Positions 6,693-14,004 are shown, numbered from the stretch's first letter. The stretch: DNA of 17,211 nucleotides from Bdellovibrionales bacterium (GCA_005791855.1 SXUH01000215.1:1-17211), one strand, 5' to 3'. Made by a program: numbers and translations. The notes: generated by a model not told the origin, from the sequence alone.

Positions 6693-6935
6693 ATGAAACG
6701 ACGTACTCTTTGTCTGGTCTTGCTCAGTCTTCCGGCCCTCGCCCTGGAGTCCGGCTATCTTAAGCCAGAGGACCAAAAGTATTATAAAAACGACGTCATG
6801 GAAGGGAACAACTCCCGGGAGCGGATCGACTCGCTCGTCAGAGAGGTCAACAAGCTCTACTCGGAGGTGGCGGGTTTGAAGTCCGAGCTCCAGGGCCTGC
6901 GGTCCGAAGTCGACGCGCTAAAGAAAAGTAAATGA
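6693..6935 (+). CDS. Small exported coiled-coil protein
   Basis: 80 residues. The ATG at 6693 is chosen over an in-frame ATG at 6612 because AAAGGA sits five bases before it and because the protein then begins with a signal peptide (MKRRTLCLVLLSLPALA, likely cut after A17 or nearby). There is no lipobox cysteine at the cleavage site. The mature part has an acidic head (KPEDQKYYKNDVMEG) and then five unbroken heptads at about 45-78, with I45, V52, V59, L66, V73 at a and L48, L55, L62, L69, L76 at d. A periplasmic oligomer-forming rod is therefore expected. It is the first gene of a five-gene unit; its stop overlaps the next start (ATGA). No family is recognised. A role as partner of the esterase or transporter encoded downstream is inference. 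Confidence 0.72.
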   Translation: MKRRTLCLVLLSLPALALESGYLKPEDQKYYKNDVMEGNNSRERIDSLVREVNKLYSEVAGLKSELQGLRSEVDALKKSK

Positions 6936-7363
6936 AGCTCACCATCCGCACTCCGATCCCCTTACCGGTGGAACGGATCAAAGCAGGATTCAACCGGGAG
7001 CTCTTCCTCGCCCTTCTGCCGGCCTCCGCGGAGCTCCTCCGCTTCGACGGCTGTGAGAGGGGAGGCGAGGTGCACCTGAAGCTCAGTCCCCTGGGGCCCC
7101 TGTGGGTGAGCGTGATCACCGAAGAGGGAACCACTCCCCGGGGCTGGTCCTTCGTCGACGAAGGACGGAAGCTTCCCTTCCCCCTCCACCGGTGGCACCA
7201 CCACCACCGGGTGGACCGGGTAGACGAGAGCCACTCGACCATCGTCGATGACATAAGCTTCGACTGCGACCCGAAGTTCCTAACCAGCGCCGTGAAGCCT
7301 CTCCTGTGGGCGAGCTTCCGCGGAAGGCCCGGCGTGTATAAAAAATTCTTCCTAGGAAAATAA
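6932..7363 (+). CDS. SRPBCC-fold ligand-binding-like protein
   Basis: 143 residues starting MKLTIRTPIPLPVERI, which fits the first strand and helix of the START/SRPBCC fold (helix-grip proteins that hold hydrophobic ligands). The pattern of the family continues: a W-SF-DEG-LPFPL stretch in the middle, a W-H-H strand (about 88-92), then STIVDDISFDC and a C-terminal helix with KPLLWASFRGRPGVYKKFF. No signal peptide is present, so it should be cytosolic. A run of four histidines (89-92) is unusual and may bind metal or be chance. The start overlaps the previous stop (ATGA) and the stop is one base before the tesA-like ATG, so translation is coupled. A role in handling a lipid or other hydrophobic compound in the same pathway as the esterase and YbbAP is a guess. 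Confidence 0.62.
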   Translation: MKLTIRTPIPLPVERIKAGFNRELFLALLPASAELLRFDGCERGGEVHLKLSPLGPLWVSVITEEGTTPRGWSFVDEGRKLPFPLHRWHHHHRVDRVDESHSTIVDDISFDCDPKFLTSAVKPLLWASFRGRPGVYKKFFLGK

Positions 7364-7364
7364 C

Positions 7365-7958
7365 ATGAAGACCCTCTCCCTGCTCCTCCTCCTCACGCTC
7401 TCTCTAAACGGGTTCGCCAAGACCATCCTCTTCCTCGGGGATTCGCTCACCGAGGGCTACCGGCTCCCGAAGGAAGCCGCCTACCCGGCCCTCATCGAAA
7501 AGGAACTCAAGGCCACCCACAAGGACCTCAAGGTCATCAACGGCGGCGTGAGCGGTGCGACCTCCGCGAGCGGCCTCAAGCGCCTCGACTGGTACCTCAA
7601 GGCCAAGCCGGACATCATGGTCCTCGCCCTGGGCGCCAACGATGGCCTGCGCGGCCTCAAGGTCTCGGAGACGGAGAAGAACCTCTCCGCCACCGTGGAG
7701 AAGGCCCAGGCCCGCGGGATCAAGGTCATCCTCGCCGGGATGAAGATGCCGACCAACTACGGGGAGCCCTACCGCACCGACTTCGAAGAGATCTTCTCCC
7801 GGGTGGCGAAGAAGTACAAGCTCAAGACCATCCCGTTCCTCCTCGAAGGCGTGGGAGGGAAGGCGGAGCTCAACCTCCCGGACGGGATCCACCCCAACAG
7901 CAAGGGCCACCGGATCATGTCGGAGACCGTGCTCAAAGTCCTGGAAGCCGAGCTATGA
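7365..7958 (+). CDS. tesA: TesA-like periplasmic SGNH esterase/lysophospholipase
   Basis: 197 residues with a signal peptide (hydrophobic 4-14, AK site near 18-19). All SGNH blocks are present: FLGDSLTEGY with nucleophile Ser27 (block I), the oxyanion glycine in GGVSGAT near G64 (block II), LGANDG with Asn92 (block III), and PDGIHPN with Asp173 and His176 (block V). Length and order match E. coli TesA, a periplasmic thioesterase/arylesterase/lysophospholipase I. AGGA lies seven bases before the ATG. The stop overlaps the ybbA start (ATGA). In E. coli tesA lies next to ybbA-ybbP but is transcribed away from them; here the three are in one direction with overlaps, which strengthens the functional link. 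The real substrate (acyl ester or lysophospholipid) is not shown. Confidence 0.9.
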   Translation: MKTLSLLLLLTLSLNGFAKTILFLGDSLTEGYRLPKEAAYPALIEKELKATHKDLKVINGGVSGATSASGLKRLDWYLKAKPDIMVLALGANDGLRGLKVSETEKNLSATVEKAQARGIKVILAGMKMPTNYGEPYRTDFEEIFSRVAKKYKLKTIPFLLEGVGGKAELNLPDGIHPNSKGHRIMSETVLKVLEAEL

Positions 7959-8611
7959 TGAAGGTCAGCGCACTCAAGAAGAGCTACGGCCAGGGCTCCT
8001 CCCGGGTCGACGTGCTCAAGGGCGTGGACCTCGAGATCAGAGAGGGGGAGACCCTCGCCCTGGTCGGAAAGTCCGGGTCCGGGAAGTCGACCCTCCTCTC
8101 CCTCCTGGCGGGTCTGGATTCGCCGGACTCGGGCACCATCCAGATCGGCGGCCAGAACATCACCACGCTGGATGAGAGAGCTCTCACCCAGTTCCGGGCG
8201 ACCCACATGGGGATCATCTTCCAGCAGTTCCACCTCGTCTCGACCCTCACGGCGTACGAGAACGTGCTCCTGCCGCTCGAGCTTCTAAAGAAACCAGACG
8301 CCCGGGACACGGCCCTGAAGCTCCTCTCCGACGTGGGACTCAAGGACCGCGCCCACCACCTTCCCTCGCAGCTCAGCGGCGGCGAGAGCCAGCGGGTCGC
8401 CATCGCCCGCGCCCTGGCGACGCGACCGGGGATCCTCTTCGCCGACGAACCCAGCGGGAACCTCGACGAGGAGACCGGCGAGAAGGTGATGGACCTCCTC
8501 TTCCAGATGGTCAAGGAGACCGGCACCACCATGGTGCTCGTGACCCACGACCCGGATCTGGCGAAGAAGTGCGCGAGGACCATCCACCTCGAGCACGGGG
8601 GCCTCCTGTGA
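7955..8611 (+). CDS. ybbA: ABC transporter ATPase, YbbA/LolD type
   Basis: 218 residues, full length for a MacB/LolD-type ATPase. Walker A is GKSGSGKST (38-46), the Q-loop is at Q90 in IIFQQFHLV, the signature is LSGGESQRVAIARAL (140-154), Walker B is ILFADEP with D164/E165, and the H-loop histidine is 198 in VTHDP. It hydrolyses ATP on the cytoplasmic face and drives the YbbP permease encoded next. Type VII systems of this kind do mechanical work on periplasmic or outer-leaflet substrates rather than pumping through a pore. The name YbbA rather than LolD or MacB rests on the esterase before it and the ten-helix permease after it. Both gene junctions are 4-base overlaps. A second ATG three bases on (7958) is possible. 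Confidence 0.9.
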   Translation: MMKVSALKKSYGQGSSRVDVLKGVDLEIREGETLALVGKSGSGKSTLLSLLAGLDSPDSGTIQIGGQNITTLDERALTQFRATHMGIIFQQFHLVSTLTAYENVLLPLELLKKPDARDTALKLLSDVGLKDRAHHLPSQLSGGESQRVAIARALATRPGILFADEPSGNLDEETGEKVMDLLFQMVKETGTTMVLVTHDPDLAKKCARTIHLEHGGLL

Positions 8612-11139
8612 TCCTGGATTTCTTTCTCCGGAAAGAGCTACGAAAGTTCCCCTTCTTCTTCCTCCTCCTCTTCGTCACTCTCTTCCTCGGGACCCTTGGC
8701 CTCACCGGCATCAGCCTGGTGTCCAACCAGGTCCGGGACCGGCTGCGGGACAACGCAAACGAGCTCCTGACCTCCGACATCGCCGTCTCCGCCCGTCGGG
8801 AATTCACCCCGAGCGAACTCGCGGGTCTCGCGGAGGTCTTCTCCGGTATGGCCCACCGCCGCTACAAGGTGGTGGACATCTACTCCATGGTGACGACCCT
8901 CGGGGACGACAAGGCCCGCCTGGTGGAGATCCGGGGAACCGAGGAGACCTATCCCTACTACGGCGGCCTCACCCTCCGGGCCGGCACCAGGAAGCCGGCC
9001 CCGTTCTACATCTCCAAGGACCTCGCGGACCTCTGGGAGGTGCGGGTGGGCGACCGGCTCAGGGTCGGGGAGCTGACCTTCGCGGTCGACGGGATCGTGG
9101 AGGTGGACACCTCCCTCGGGATCCGCGGCTTCTCCCTCGCTCCCCGGGTCTACCTTCCGCTCGAGAAGCTCGTCCAGAGCGGGCTCCTGAAACCCGGGGC
9201 CACCGGCAGCTACGCCCACCACTTTCGCCTCGAGGGCCTCTCCTCCGGGAAGCTCGAGGATCTGAAGAAGGAGATCTACGCCGCTCTCCCGGACCCGGGG
9301 ATAAAGATCGTCCTGCCCGAGGACACGAGCGAGCAGACCGGGAGGGTGATCGACCTCATCTCCAACTACATGTCCCTCTCGGGGCTCATTGGGCTCCTGC
9401 TCTCGCTGGTGGGCGTGTTCTACCTCTACCAGTCGCACCTCATCGCACGGCTCAAGGACCTCTGCCTCCTGAACCTCCATGGACTTCCGAAGTCGCGGAT
9501 CGTCCTGGGCGTGGTGACGCAGTTTAGCCTGGTCTTCCTCCTGGTCCTGGTCCTCGAGGTGCTCCTCGTGGTGCCCGGTTACCGCTACTTCGCCCCGAGC
9601 CTCTCGAAGACCCTCGGGCTCGAGCTCTCCTCCGACGTGCGGTTCTCGTCGTTCCTCCTGGACTACCCGTACCTCTACGTCCTCTCCTTGAGCGTCCTCA
9701 TCCCGCTGCTCCTGGGCCTCATGCGCACGTCCATGGGCCTGCAGCTCAAGGCCTCGAAGCTCTCCATGGGAAGGTTCCGCTACTTCGACTTCTTCCCCTT
9801 CGCCCTCCTCCTGTGGCTCTTCTCCTGCTACCTTGCCAACTCGTTCAAGACCGGGAACATCTTCTTCGCCTCCCTCGCCCTGATCTTCCTCCTCTCGACC
9901 CTCCTGGTGCTCGGAGCCCAGTGGGTCCTCTCGAAGCTCCTCCGCAGCAAGGGGCTGCTCCTGCCGACCGTCGAGTACGGGATCGCTCTGCGGGGCCTCA
10001 CCCGGTCCGGGCACAAGCTCACCCTGAGCTTCCTCTCCCTCGCCCTGAGCGCGACCCTCATCTCCCTCATCCTCCAGCTCGACACCAAGATCCTCGGGGA
10101 GTTCGTGCTCGATCACAGGAAGCCGGCCCTCTTCATCTTCGACATCCAGGAGGAGCAGATCGAGGAGCTCCTGAGCTTCACCAAGGGCCAGGGACAGGAG
10201 CTCGAAGGGGTCACGCCCATGATCCGCGGGCGCCTGGAGAAAGTGAACGGAGAGAAGTTCGGCGGCCGGAAGCGGGACTTCGACTTCCGCTCGCGGGAGG
10301 AGGACGAGGACGCCACCGCGAGGAACTCGGGCCTGAACCTGACCTACCGGGGGAGCCTGAGCCCCGCGGAGAAGATCGTCGACGGAGAGCCGTTCCCCGA
10401 GGCTCCGGGAGACCCGGAGCGGCTCCCCGGGATTTCCCTCGAGAAGCGCTGGGCCCAGCGGATGGACCTCTCCATCGGAGACAAGCTCACCTTCGACATC
10501 CAGGGCGTGGAGTTCGAGGGCCAGGTGCGGAACATCCGCGAGGTCAAGTGGACGAGCTTCTACCCGAACTTCTTCGTCTCCATCGAACCCGGGTTCATCG
10601 AAGCCGCTCCCAAGACCTACCTCGCGGTCCTGCCCGCGGGGGCGCGCGGGGAGAAGCTCCGCTTTCAGAAATCCGTGGTGGAGAAGTTCCCGAACATCTC
10701 CTTCATCGACGTGGAAGAACTCATCACCAAGCTCTCCGACCTCTTCACCAAGTCCCAGAAGGCGATCGGCGTGATCTCCTGGATGAGCCTCCTCGTGGGA
10801 CTGGTGATCCTCTACGGCCTCTCCCACGATCAGGTCTACCGCCGCTACTACGACCTGGCCCTCATGAAGAGCCTCGGCTTCTCCGAAGGGAAGCTCCGGG
10901 CGAACCTCTTGTACGAGTTCGGCACGCTCTTCCTGTCGGCCCTCTGCCTCGGGTTTTTCCTCGGCTGGCTTTTGGCACAGGTCATCGGAAAAGAGGTCTT
11001 CAAGCTACCCTTCGGAGTCGACTGGAGTCGGATCCTCCTGCCGGGAATGGGTTTAATTATTCTTTGTTTAGCCACCATCCTCCTCTCCTCATGGCGCGCG
11101 GTCCGAGCGAAACCCAAAGAGCTTTTATCGGACACCTGA
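8608..11139 (+). CDS. ybbP: YbbP-like ABC permease (FtsX/MacB superfamily, ten helices)
   Basis: 843 residues from the GTG at 8608, which overlaps the ybbA stop (GTGA). An in-frame ATG at 8569 lies inside ybbA and would add a sequence without membrane character. Ten hydrophobic segments are seen at about 15-37, 254-275, 297-323, 353-372, 391-410, 417-440, 470-489, 718-738, 767-789 and 808-828. Two large periplasmic domains lie at about 40-250 and 490-715. Two FtsX-type modules are visible, each with a post-helix segment ending in RLKDLCLLNLHG (about 283-294) or YRRYYDLALMKSLGFS (about 745-760), the sites that contact the ATPase. This topology is that of E. coli YbbP (804 residues), not the four-helix MacB. 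The final 30 codons are unusually AT-rich, perhaps because the dedA promoter overlaps them. Confidence 0.9.
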   Translation: MILDFFLRKELRKFPFFFLLLFVTLFLGTLGLTGISLVSNQVRDRLRDNANELLTSDIAVSARREFTPSELAGLAEVFSGMAHRRYKVVDIYSMVTTLGDDKARLVEIRGTEETYPYYGGLTLRAGTRKPAPFYISKDLADLWEVRVGDRLRVGELTFAVDGIVEVDTSLGIRGFSLAPRVYLPLEKLVQSGLLKPGATGSYAHHFRLEGLSSGKLEDLKKEIYAALPDPGIKIVLPEDTSEQTGRVIDLISNYMSLSGLIGLLLSLVGVFYLYQSHLIARLKDLCLLNLHGLPKSRIVLGVVTQFSLVFLLVLVLEVLLVVPGYRYFAPSLSKTLGLELSSDVRFSSFLLDYPYLYVLSLSVLIPLLLGLMRTSMGLQLKASKLSMGRFRYFDFFPFALLLWLFSCYLANSFKTGNIFFASLALIFLLSTLLVLGAQWVLSKLLRSKGLLLPTVEYGIALRGLTRSGHKLTLSFLSLALSATLISLILQLDTKILGEFVLDHRKPALFIFDIQEEQIEELLSFTKGQGQELEGVTPMIRGRLEKVNGEKFGGRKRDFDFRSREEDEDATARNSGLNLTYRGSLSPAEKIVDGEPFPEAPGDPERLPGISLEKRWAQRMDLSIGDKLTFDIQGVEFEGQVRNIREVKWTSFYPNFFVSIEPGFIEAAPKTYLAVLPAGARGEKLRFQKSVVEKFPNISFIDVEELITKLSDLFTKSQKAIGVISWMSLLVGLVILYGLSHDQVYRRYYDLALMKSLGFSEGKLRANLLYEFGTLFLSALCLGFFLGWLLAQVIGKEVFKLPFGVDWSRILLPGMGLIILCLATILLSSWRAVRAKPKELLSDT

Positions 11140-11177
11140 TTTTCCTCTTTTCCCTTTCCTTCTTCCGGGAGAGTCAT

Positions 11178-11183
11178 TAAAAT
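11178..11183 (+). promoter_or_regulatory. Possible -10 box just before the dedA-like gene
   Basis: TAAAAT (5/6 to TATAAT) ends seven bases before the ATG at 11191. No Shine-Dalgarno is seen between them (the gap is TTGCAGC). The best -35 at 17-18 bases is poor (TTTCCT or CTTTCC), so the promoter is uncertain. If it is real, the mRNA is leaderless. Confidence 0.3.
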
Positions 11184-11190
11184 TTGCAGC

Positions 11191-11859
11191 ATGATGGAAT
11201 TTAATGAAGCTGGGATCATGGCGTTCTTCGCTCAGTACGCCTACCAGCCCATGTATGTGTACGGCTTCATCGTTGCCTTCATGGTGGCCAGTGGTTTCGG
11301 TCTCCCAATTCCCGAAGAGCTAACTCTCATGAGCGCCGGGCTCGTGGCCTACATGGCCAACAATCCTGACAAATATCCTCCTCCCTACCCGGGGATGGAA
11401 GGGGTGGACACCATCGTCCTGTGCATCGTCTGTTTCTCCGCGGTGGTCTTCTCCGATACCCTGGTCTACCTCATCGGGAAGTACTTCGGCGGAAGCCTGA
11501 TCAAGACCAGGTTCCTGAAGAAGCACGTGGAAGGCGAGGGGTTCAAGCGGATCAATTCCTGGTTTCAAAAGTACGGCGGCTGGGCCTGCGGGATCTTCCG
11601 GTTCACCCCGGGGATCAGGTTCCCGGGACACCTGAGCTGCGGGCTCCTCGGCATTCCCCTCTGGAAGTTCCTCGCCATCGACGCCCTGGTGGCGTTCATC
11701 TCCGTCCCGACCCAGGTCTACATCGTCGCCAAGTACGGGCACCTGATCATCGACCGCCTGGCGGAGTTCAAGATGACCGTCGTGGCCATCGCCGCGGGCC
11801 TCTTCCTGATCTGGCTCATCCGTAAGGTCTACAAGAAGCACGTCCGGAAAAACACCTAG
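11191..11859 (+). CDS. DedA/SNARE-associated (VTT) family membrane protein
   Basis: 222 residues. The family signature is present: FGLPIPEEL (about 36-44) with the paired acidic residues on a re-entrant segment, and FRFTPGIRFPGHLSCG (about 136-151) with the conserved arginines and the PG turn. Hydrophobic stretches at about 22-38, 73-98, 150-180 and 195-212 complete the usual topology. DedA proteins are cytoplasmic-membrane transporters or flippases; some move undecaprenyl phosphate (UptA/PopT class) or phosphatidylethanolamine. Which lipid this one handles cannot be told. The presence of a polyprenyl diphosphate synthase about 1.2 kb away is suggestive only. It is a one-gene unit after ybbP (51-base gap) and meets a convergent gene seven bases after its stop. 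Confidence 0.87.
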   Translation: MMEFNEAGIMAFFAQYAYQPMYVYGFIVAFMVASGFGLPIPEELTLMSAGLVAYMANNPDKYPPPYPGMEGVDTIVLCIVCFSAVVFSDTLVYLIGKYFGGSLIKTRFLKKHVEGEGFKRINSWFQKYGGWACGIFRFTPGIRFPGHLSCGLLGIPLWKFLAIDALVAFISVPTQVYIVAKYGHLIIDRLAEFKMTVVAIAAGLFLIWLIRKVYKKHVRKNT

Positions 11860-11870
11860 AAGGATTCTAG
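11856..11870. repeat. Short inverted repeat spanning both convergent stop codons
   Basis: CTAGAA (11856-11861), GGA, TTCTAG (11865-11870). The rightward TAG stop (11857-11859) and the leftward TAG stop (complement of 11867-11869) sit in the two arms. The stem has only six pairs and few G-C pairs, and no T-tract follows, so it is a weak terminator at best. Confidence 0.35.
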
Positions 11871-12361
11871 AGGAAGAGCTCGCAGGCTTCTTCTAGCTTG
11901 AGCGCGAGCTCCTTTCGGAACTGCCCGAGGTCAGTGTAGTCGAACTTCACCGTCTTCTTTGCGTGCGTCGGCTGCTGCTCGAAATCCCGATGGTTCCAGT
12001 CGACGAGGGCGGTGAAGGTGAGGGACCCGTGATCCGCCGAGAGCTCGAGGACCTCGGCGGAGAGCTCGTAGCTGACCTTCGGTGCCCGGGCCTTCGGGAC
12101 GTGCTTGGCGAGCTCCATGATGCCCTTCTTCGCGGGCCCGTGGGTGATCTTCAGCGCGTCCACCATGGAGGTCTCCGAGCTCCGGGCACCGAACTTCCGC
12201 TCTCCGAGCTGGCTGGTCCGGAGGTTCCGGTCCAGGGTGGTCTCGAGGTAGCGGTAGTAGAAGTTGTCCATGGTTTCGAACAGGTACTGGTAGAGCTTCG
12301 CCTGGTCTCCGAAGGTGGAGCGCACCTTCTCCTGCCAGTCCTGGATCTGTTTGTCAGTCAT
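11867..12361 (-). CDS. Unrecognised 164-residue soluble protein
   Basis: No family is recognised. The ATG has a good GAGGAAG four bases upstream. The protein has no signal peptide or membrane helix. It begins with a helical segment rich in aromatic residues (FETMDNFYYRYLETTLDRN, about 28-46), has a central basic stretch with Lys/Pro (about 76-95), and ends with alternating strands (ELSAEVLELS, LTFTALVDW) and a final amphipathic helix (LGQFRKELALKLEEACELF). It is probably cytosolic. It is divergent from the alkB-family gene with 25 bases between starts, and the two may share a promoter region, so a link to alkylation response is possible but not shown. It is convergent with the dedA-like gene. 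Confidence 0.65.
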   Translation of the reverse strand: MTDKQIQDWQEKVRSTFGDQAKLYQYLFETMDNFYYRYLETTLDRNLRTSQLGERKFGARSSETSMVDALKITHGPAKKGIMELAKHVPKARAPKVSYELSAEVLELSADHGSLTFTALVDWNHRDFEQQPTHAKKTVKFDYTDLGQFRKELALKLEEACELFL

Positions 12362-12380
12362 CGTTCTTCCTCGCTATGAT
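12351..12380 (+). promoter_or_regulatory. Predicted promoter of the alkB-family gene, possibly leaderless and bidirectional
   Basis: TTGTCA (12351-12356, 5/6) and TATGAT (12375-12380, 5/6) with an 18-base spacer. Six bases separate the -10 from the ATG at 12387, so transcription should begin at or next to that A. CTATGATAG (12374-12382) is symmetric: read on the other strand it gives TATCAT, a -10 for the leftward gene starting at 12361. The leftward -35 is poor. Confidence 0.55.
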
Positions 12381-12386
12381 AGGTCC

Positions 12387-13040
12387 ATGAGAGTTCTAAC
12401 CCCGAGACCGGATTTCGTGATTGTAGAGGATTACTTCGATGCTTCGCAAGCTGCACAGTGGTTGGCCTTCCTCGAGGAACTGGGCCGGGACCCGGTGAGG
12501 GGGTTCCACCACCCGCCGGTGAAGCCGAACCGCTTCCACCGAGCCCCCCGCTATCCGGTGAAGAAGTACATGTGCCTCGGGCTCTACTGGAACCCCCTGG
12601 ACTACCTCTACCACGAGAGGCTTCCACAGACCGGCGTGGCCCCGCATGAGATTCCGGCGGAGCTCGAGATCCTGGGCCAGAAGATCCTGGCCGACTTCTA
12701 CCCCTGGCCAGGGTTCAGGCCCCAGAGCGTTCTGGTGAACTTCTACACCACCGACTCTTCCATGGGGCTGCACGTGGATAGGGAAGAGGAGGAGAAGGCC
12801 GCCCCGGTGATCGGGCTCAACTTCGGCTCAACCTGCCGCTTCTTCTACGAGGACGGGGACGGCGTGATCCGGGACGTGAAGGTCCCCGGCAATTCGGTGT
12901 ACGTCTTCGGCGGATCGGCGCGGATGATGAGGCACGGCCTCGGGTCGATCTACGCCAAGACCCTGGCCCCCGGGTCCGGGCCATTCTTGAAGAACAAAGA
13001 GAGACTGAACCTGACGATCAGGCAGGTGCGACCGGCTTAG
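12387..13040 (+). CDS. alkB: AlkB-family 2-oxoglutarate/Fe(II) dioxygenase
   Basis: 217 residues, near the 216 of E. coli AlkB. AlkB enzymes remove methyl groups from 1-methyladenine and 3-methylcytosine in DNA or RNA by oxidation. The iron ligands are H129-x-D131 (LHVDREE) and H183 (MRHG). 2-oxoglutarate contacts are N118/Y120 (VLVNFY) and R206 and R212 in RLNLTIRQV, matching NRY, R204 and R210 of E. coli AlkB. The N-terminal substrate lid (about 40-80) is present but differs, with GLYWNPLDYLY in the place of the E. coli GWTTHRQGYLY-like stretch. The ATG at 12387 is preferred over one at 12315, because the longer form would begin inside the divergent gene and add a foreign-looking N-terminus. 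The stop overlaps the convergent prenyl synthase stop. Confidence 0.88.
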   Translation: MRVLTPRPDFVIVEDYFDASQAAQWLAFLEELGRDPVRGFHHPPVKPNRFHRAPRYPVKKYMCLGLYWNPLDYLYHERLPQTGVAPHEIPAELEILGQKILADFYPWPGFRPQSVLVNFYTTDSSMGLHVDREEEEKAAPVIGLNFGSTCRFFYEDGDGVIRDVKVPGNSVYVFGGSARMMRHGLGSIYAKTLAPGSGPFLKNKERLNLTIRQVRPA

Positions 13041-13978
13041 AGAGCGGAGGCGTAGTTGGACTGGATCTTGGTGATCATCAGGTCGAAGACCGGGACGAGG
13101 TCTTCCTGGTCCTGCGCCTTGCAGATCCCGCTGAAGACGGAGAGGATCTTGTCTTTCTGAAAGTTGATCTCTTCGTGCACGGCCCGGATGGCGGCCTGGT
13201 ACTGCTCGTCCTTCCACGGGACCTTCTGGGTCTGGCCCTTCTTGAGATCGTAGACCGAGGCGTAGAGCTCCGGGTGGAGCTCGATGAGCTTGAGGGTTAC
13301 GTAGTTGAGCTGGCCATTGATGATGTCCTGGAACGCGGGCTTCCCGGTGGTCGTGATCCCGTCGACGATGTCGTCGGCCATCTGGAAGATCAGGCCGATC
13401 CGCTCTCCCAGGAAGGCCATGGTCCCGAGGTCGGCGTAGCCGGCGAGCTTGGCGGGGGTGGTGCAACACCAGCGGATGAGGCTTCCGGTTTTCTTAATCG
13501 CGATCGCTTCCAGATCCTCCACCACCACGTGGGTCTTGCTCTTGAGGTCGAACTGCAGCCACTCGCCGTCGGCCAGGTCCTGGATGGAGCGGGTGAGGTC
13601 GATCAGGATATCGTTCTTCTGCATCAGCGCCAGCTCGCCCATGACGCTGGCGAGGAGGTAGTCTCCGGCGAGGATGGCGGTGGTGTTGTTTCGGACGGAG
13701 TTGAGGGTCGGGTGGTTCCGGCGCTTGTCGCTGGCGTCGATGACGTCATCGTGGACGAGGGAAGCCAGGTGCGTGAGCTCCACGGCGCGAGCGTAGGTGG
13801 TGAGCTCGTCGTGCTTCAGTCCGAAGACCTTCCCCATGAGGAAGAGCAGCCCCGGACGAAACTTCTTTCCACCGGCCTCGATGAGCGCGTTGAGTTCTGT
13901 GGTTAAGGCGCTGGAGGTCCTTCCAGTCATGGCCAACTGAAGCTCATCCAGATTTTGCTTAAGCTCTTGGACTTTCAT
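13037..13978 (-). CDS. Polyprenyl diphosphate synthase, long-chain type
   Basis: 313 residues with the trans-isoprenyl synthase order: GGKKFRPGLL (36-45, IPP binding), first Asp-rich motif HDDVID with D77, D78 and D81, KKTGSL (162-167), and second Asp-rich motif FQMADDIVD with D202, D203 and D206. Residues before the first motif (LASLVH) are small at the fourth and fifth positions, which fits a medium- or long-chain product such as the quinone side chain (IspB type) rather than farnesyl or geranylgeranyl diphosphate. The usual lysine after the second motif (GKxT) is replaced here: GKPAFQDIINGQLNYVTL has Q223 in its place. It is a single-gene unit, divergent from gpx with a 156-base gap. Product length needs assay; the family call is firm. 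Confidence 0.87.
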   Translation of the reverse strand: MKVQELKQNLDELQLAMTGRTSSALTTELNALIEAGGKKFRPGLLFLMGKVFGLKHDELTTYARAVELTHLASLVHDDVIDASDKRRNHPTLNSVRNNTTAILAGDYLLASVMGELALMQKNDILIDLTRSIQDLADGEWLQFDLKSKTHVVVEDLEAIAIKKTGSLIRWCCTTPAKLAGYADLGTMAFLGERIGLIFQMADDIVDGITTTGKPAFQDIINGQLNYVTLKLIELHPELYASVYDLKKGQTQKVPWKDEQYQAAIRAVHEEINFQKDKILSVFSGICKAQDQEDLVPVFDLMITKIQSNYASAL

Positions 13979-14004
13979 TTATCGAGGGTTTCCTTAGACT
14001 TGGG

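Noticed and set aside
7195..7209. Run of CAC codons (four histidines) in the SRPBCC gene as a tandem repeat or tag-like element
   Set aside because: It is short, in frame within a conserved strand region, and needs no repeat mechanism to explain it.
8638..10827. A 729-codon open frame on the - strand opposite ybbP
   Set aside because: Composition is dominated by Glu, Gly, Leu and Val with no motif. It is the shadow of the ybbP frame, which has ten helices and FtsX modules.
9813..11180. A 455-codon + strand frame overlapping ybbP
   Set aside because: Arg/Pro-rich out-of-frame translation inside ybbP, with no ribosome-binding site and no recognisable domain.
11140..11190. Pyrimidine-rich tract after ybbP as an intrinsic terminator
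   Set aside because: The T/C-rich run (about 11139-11165) is not preceded by a stable hairpin.
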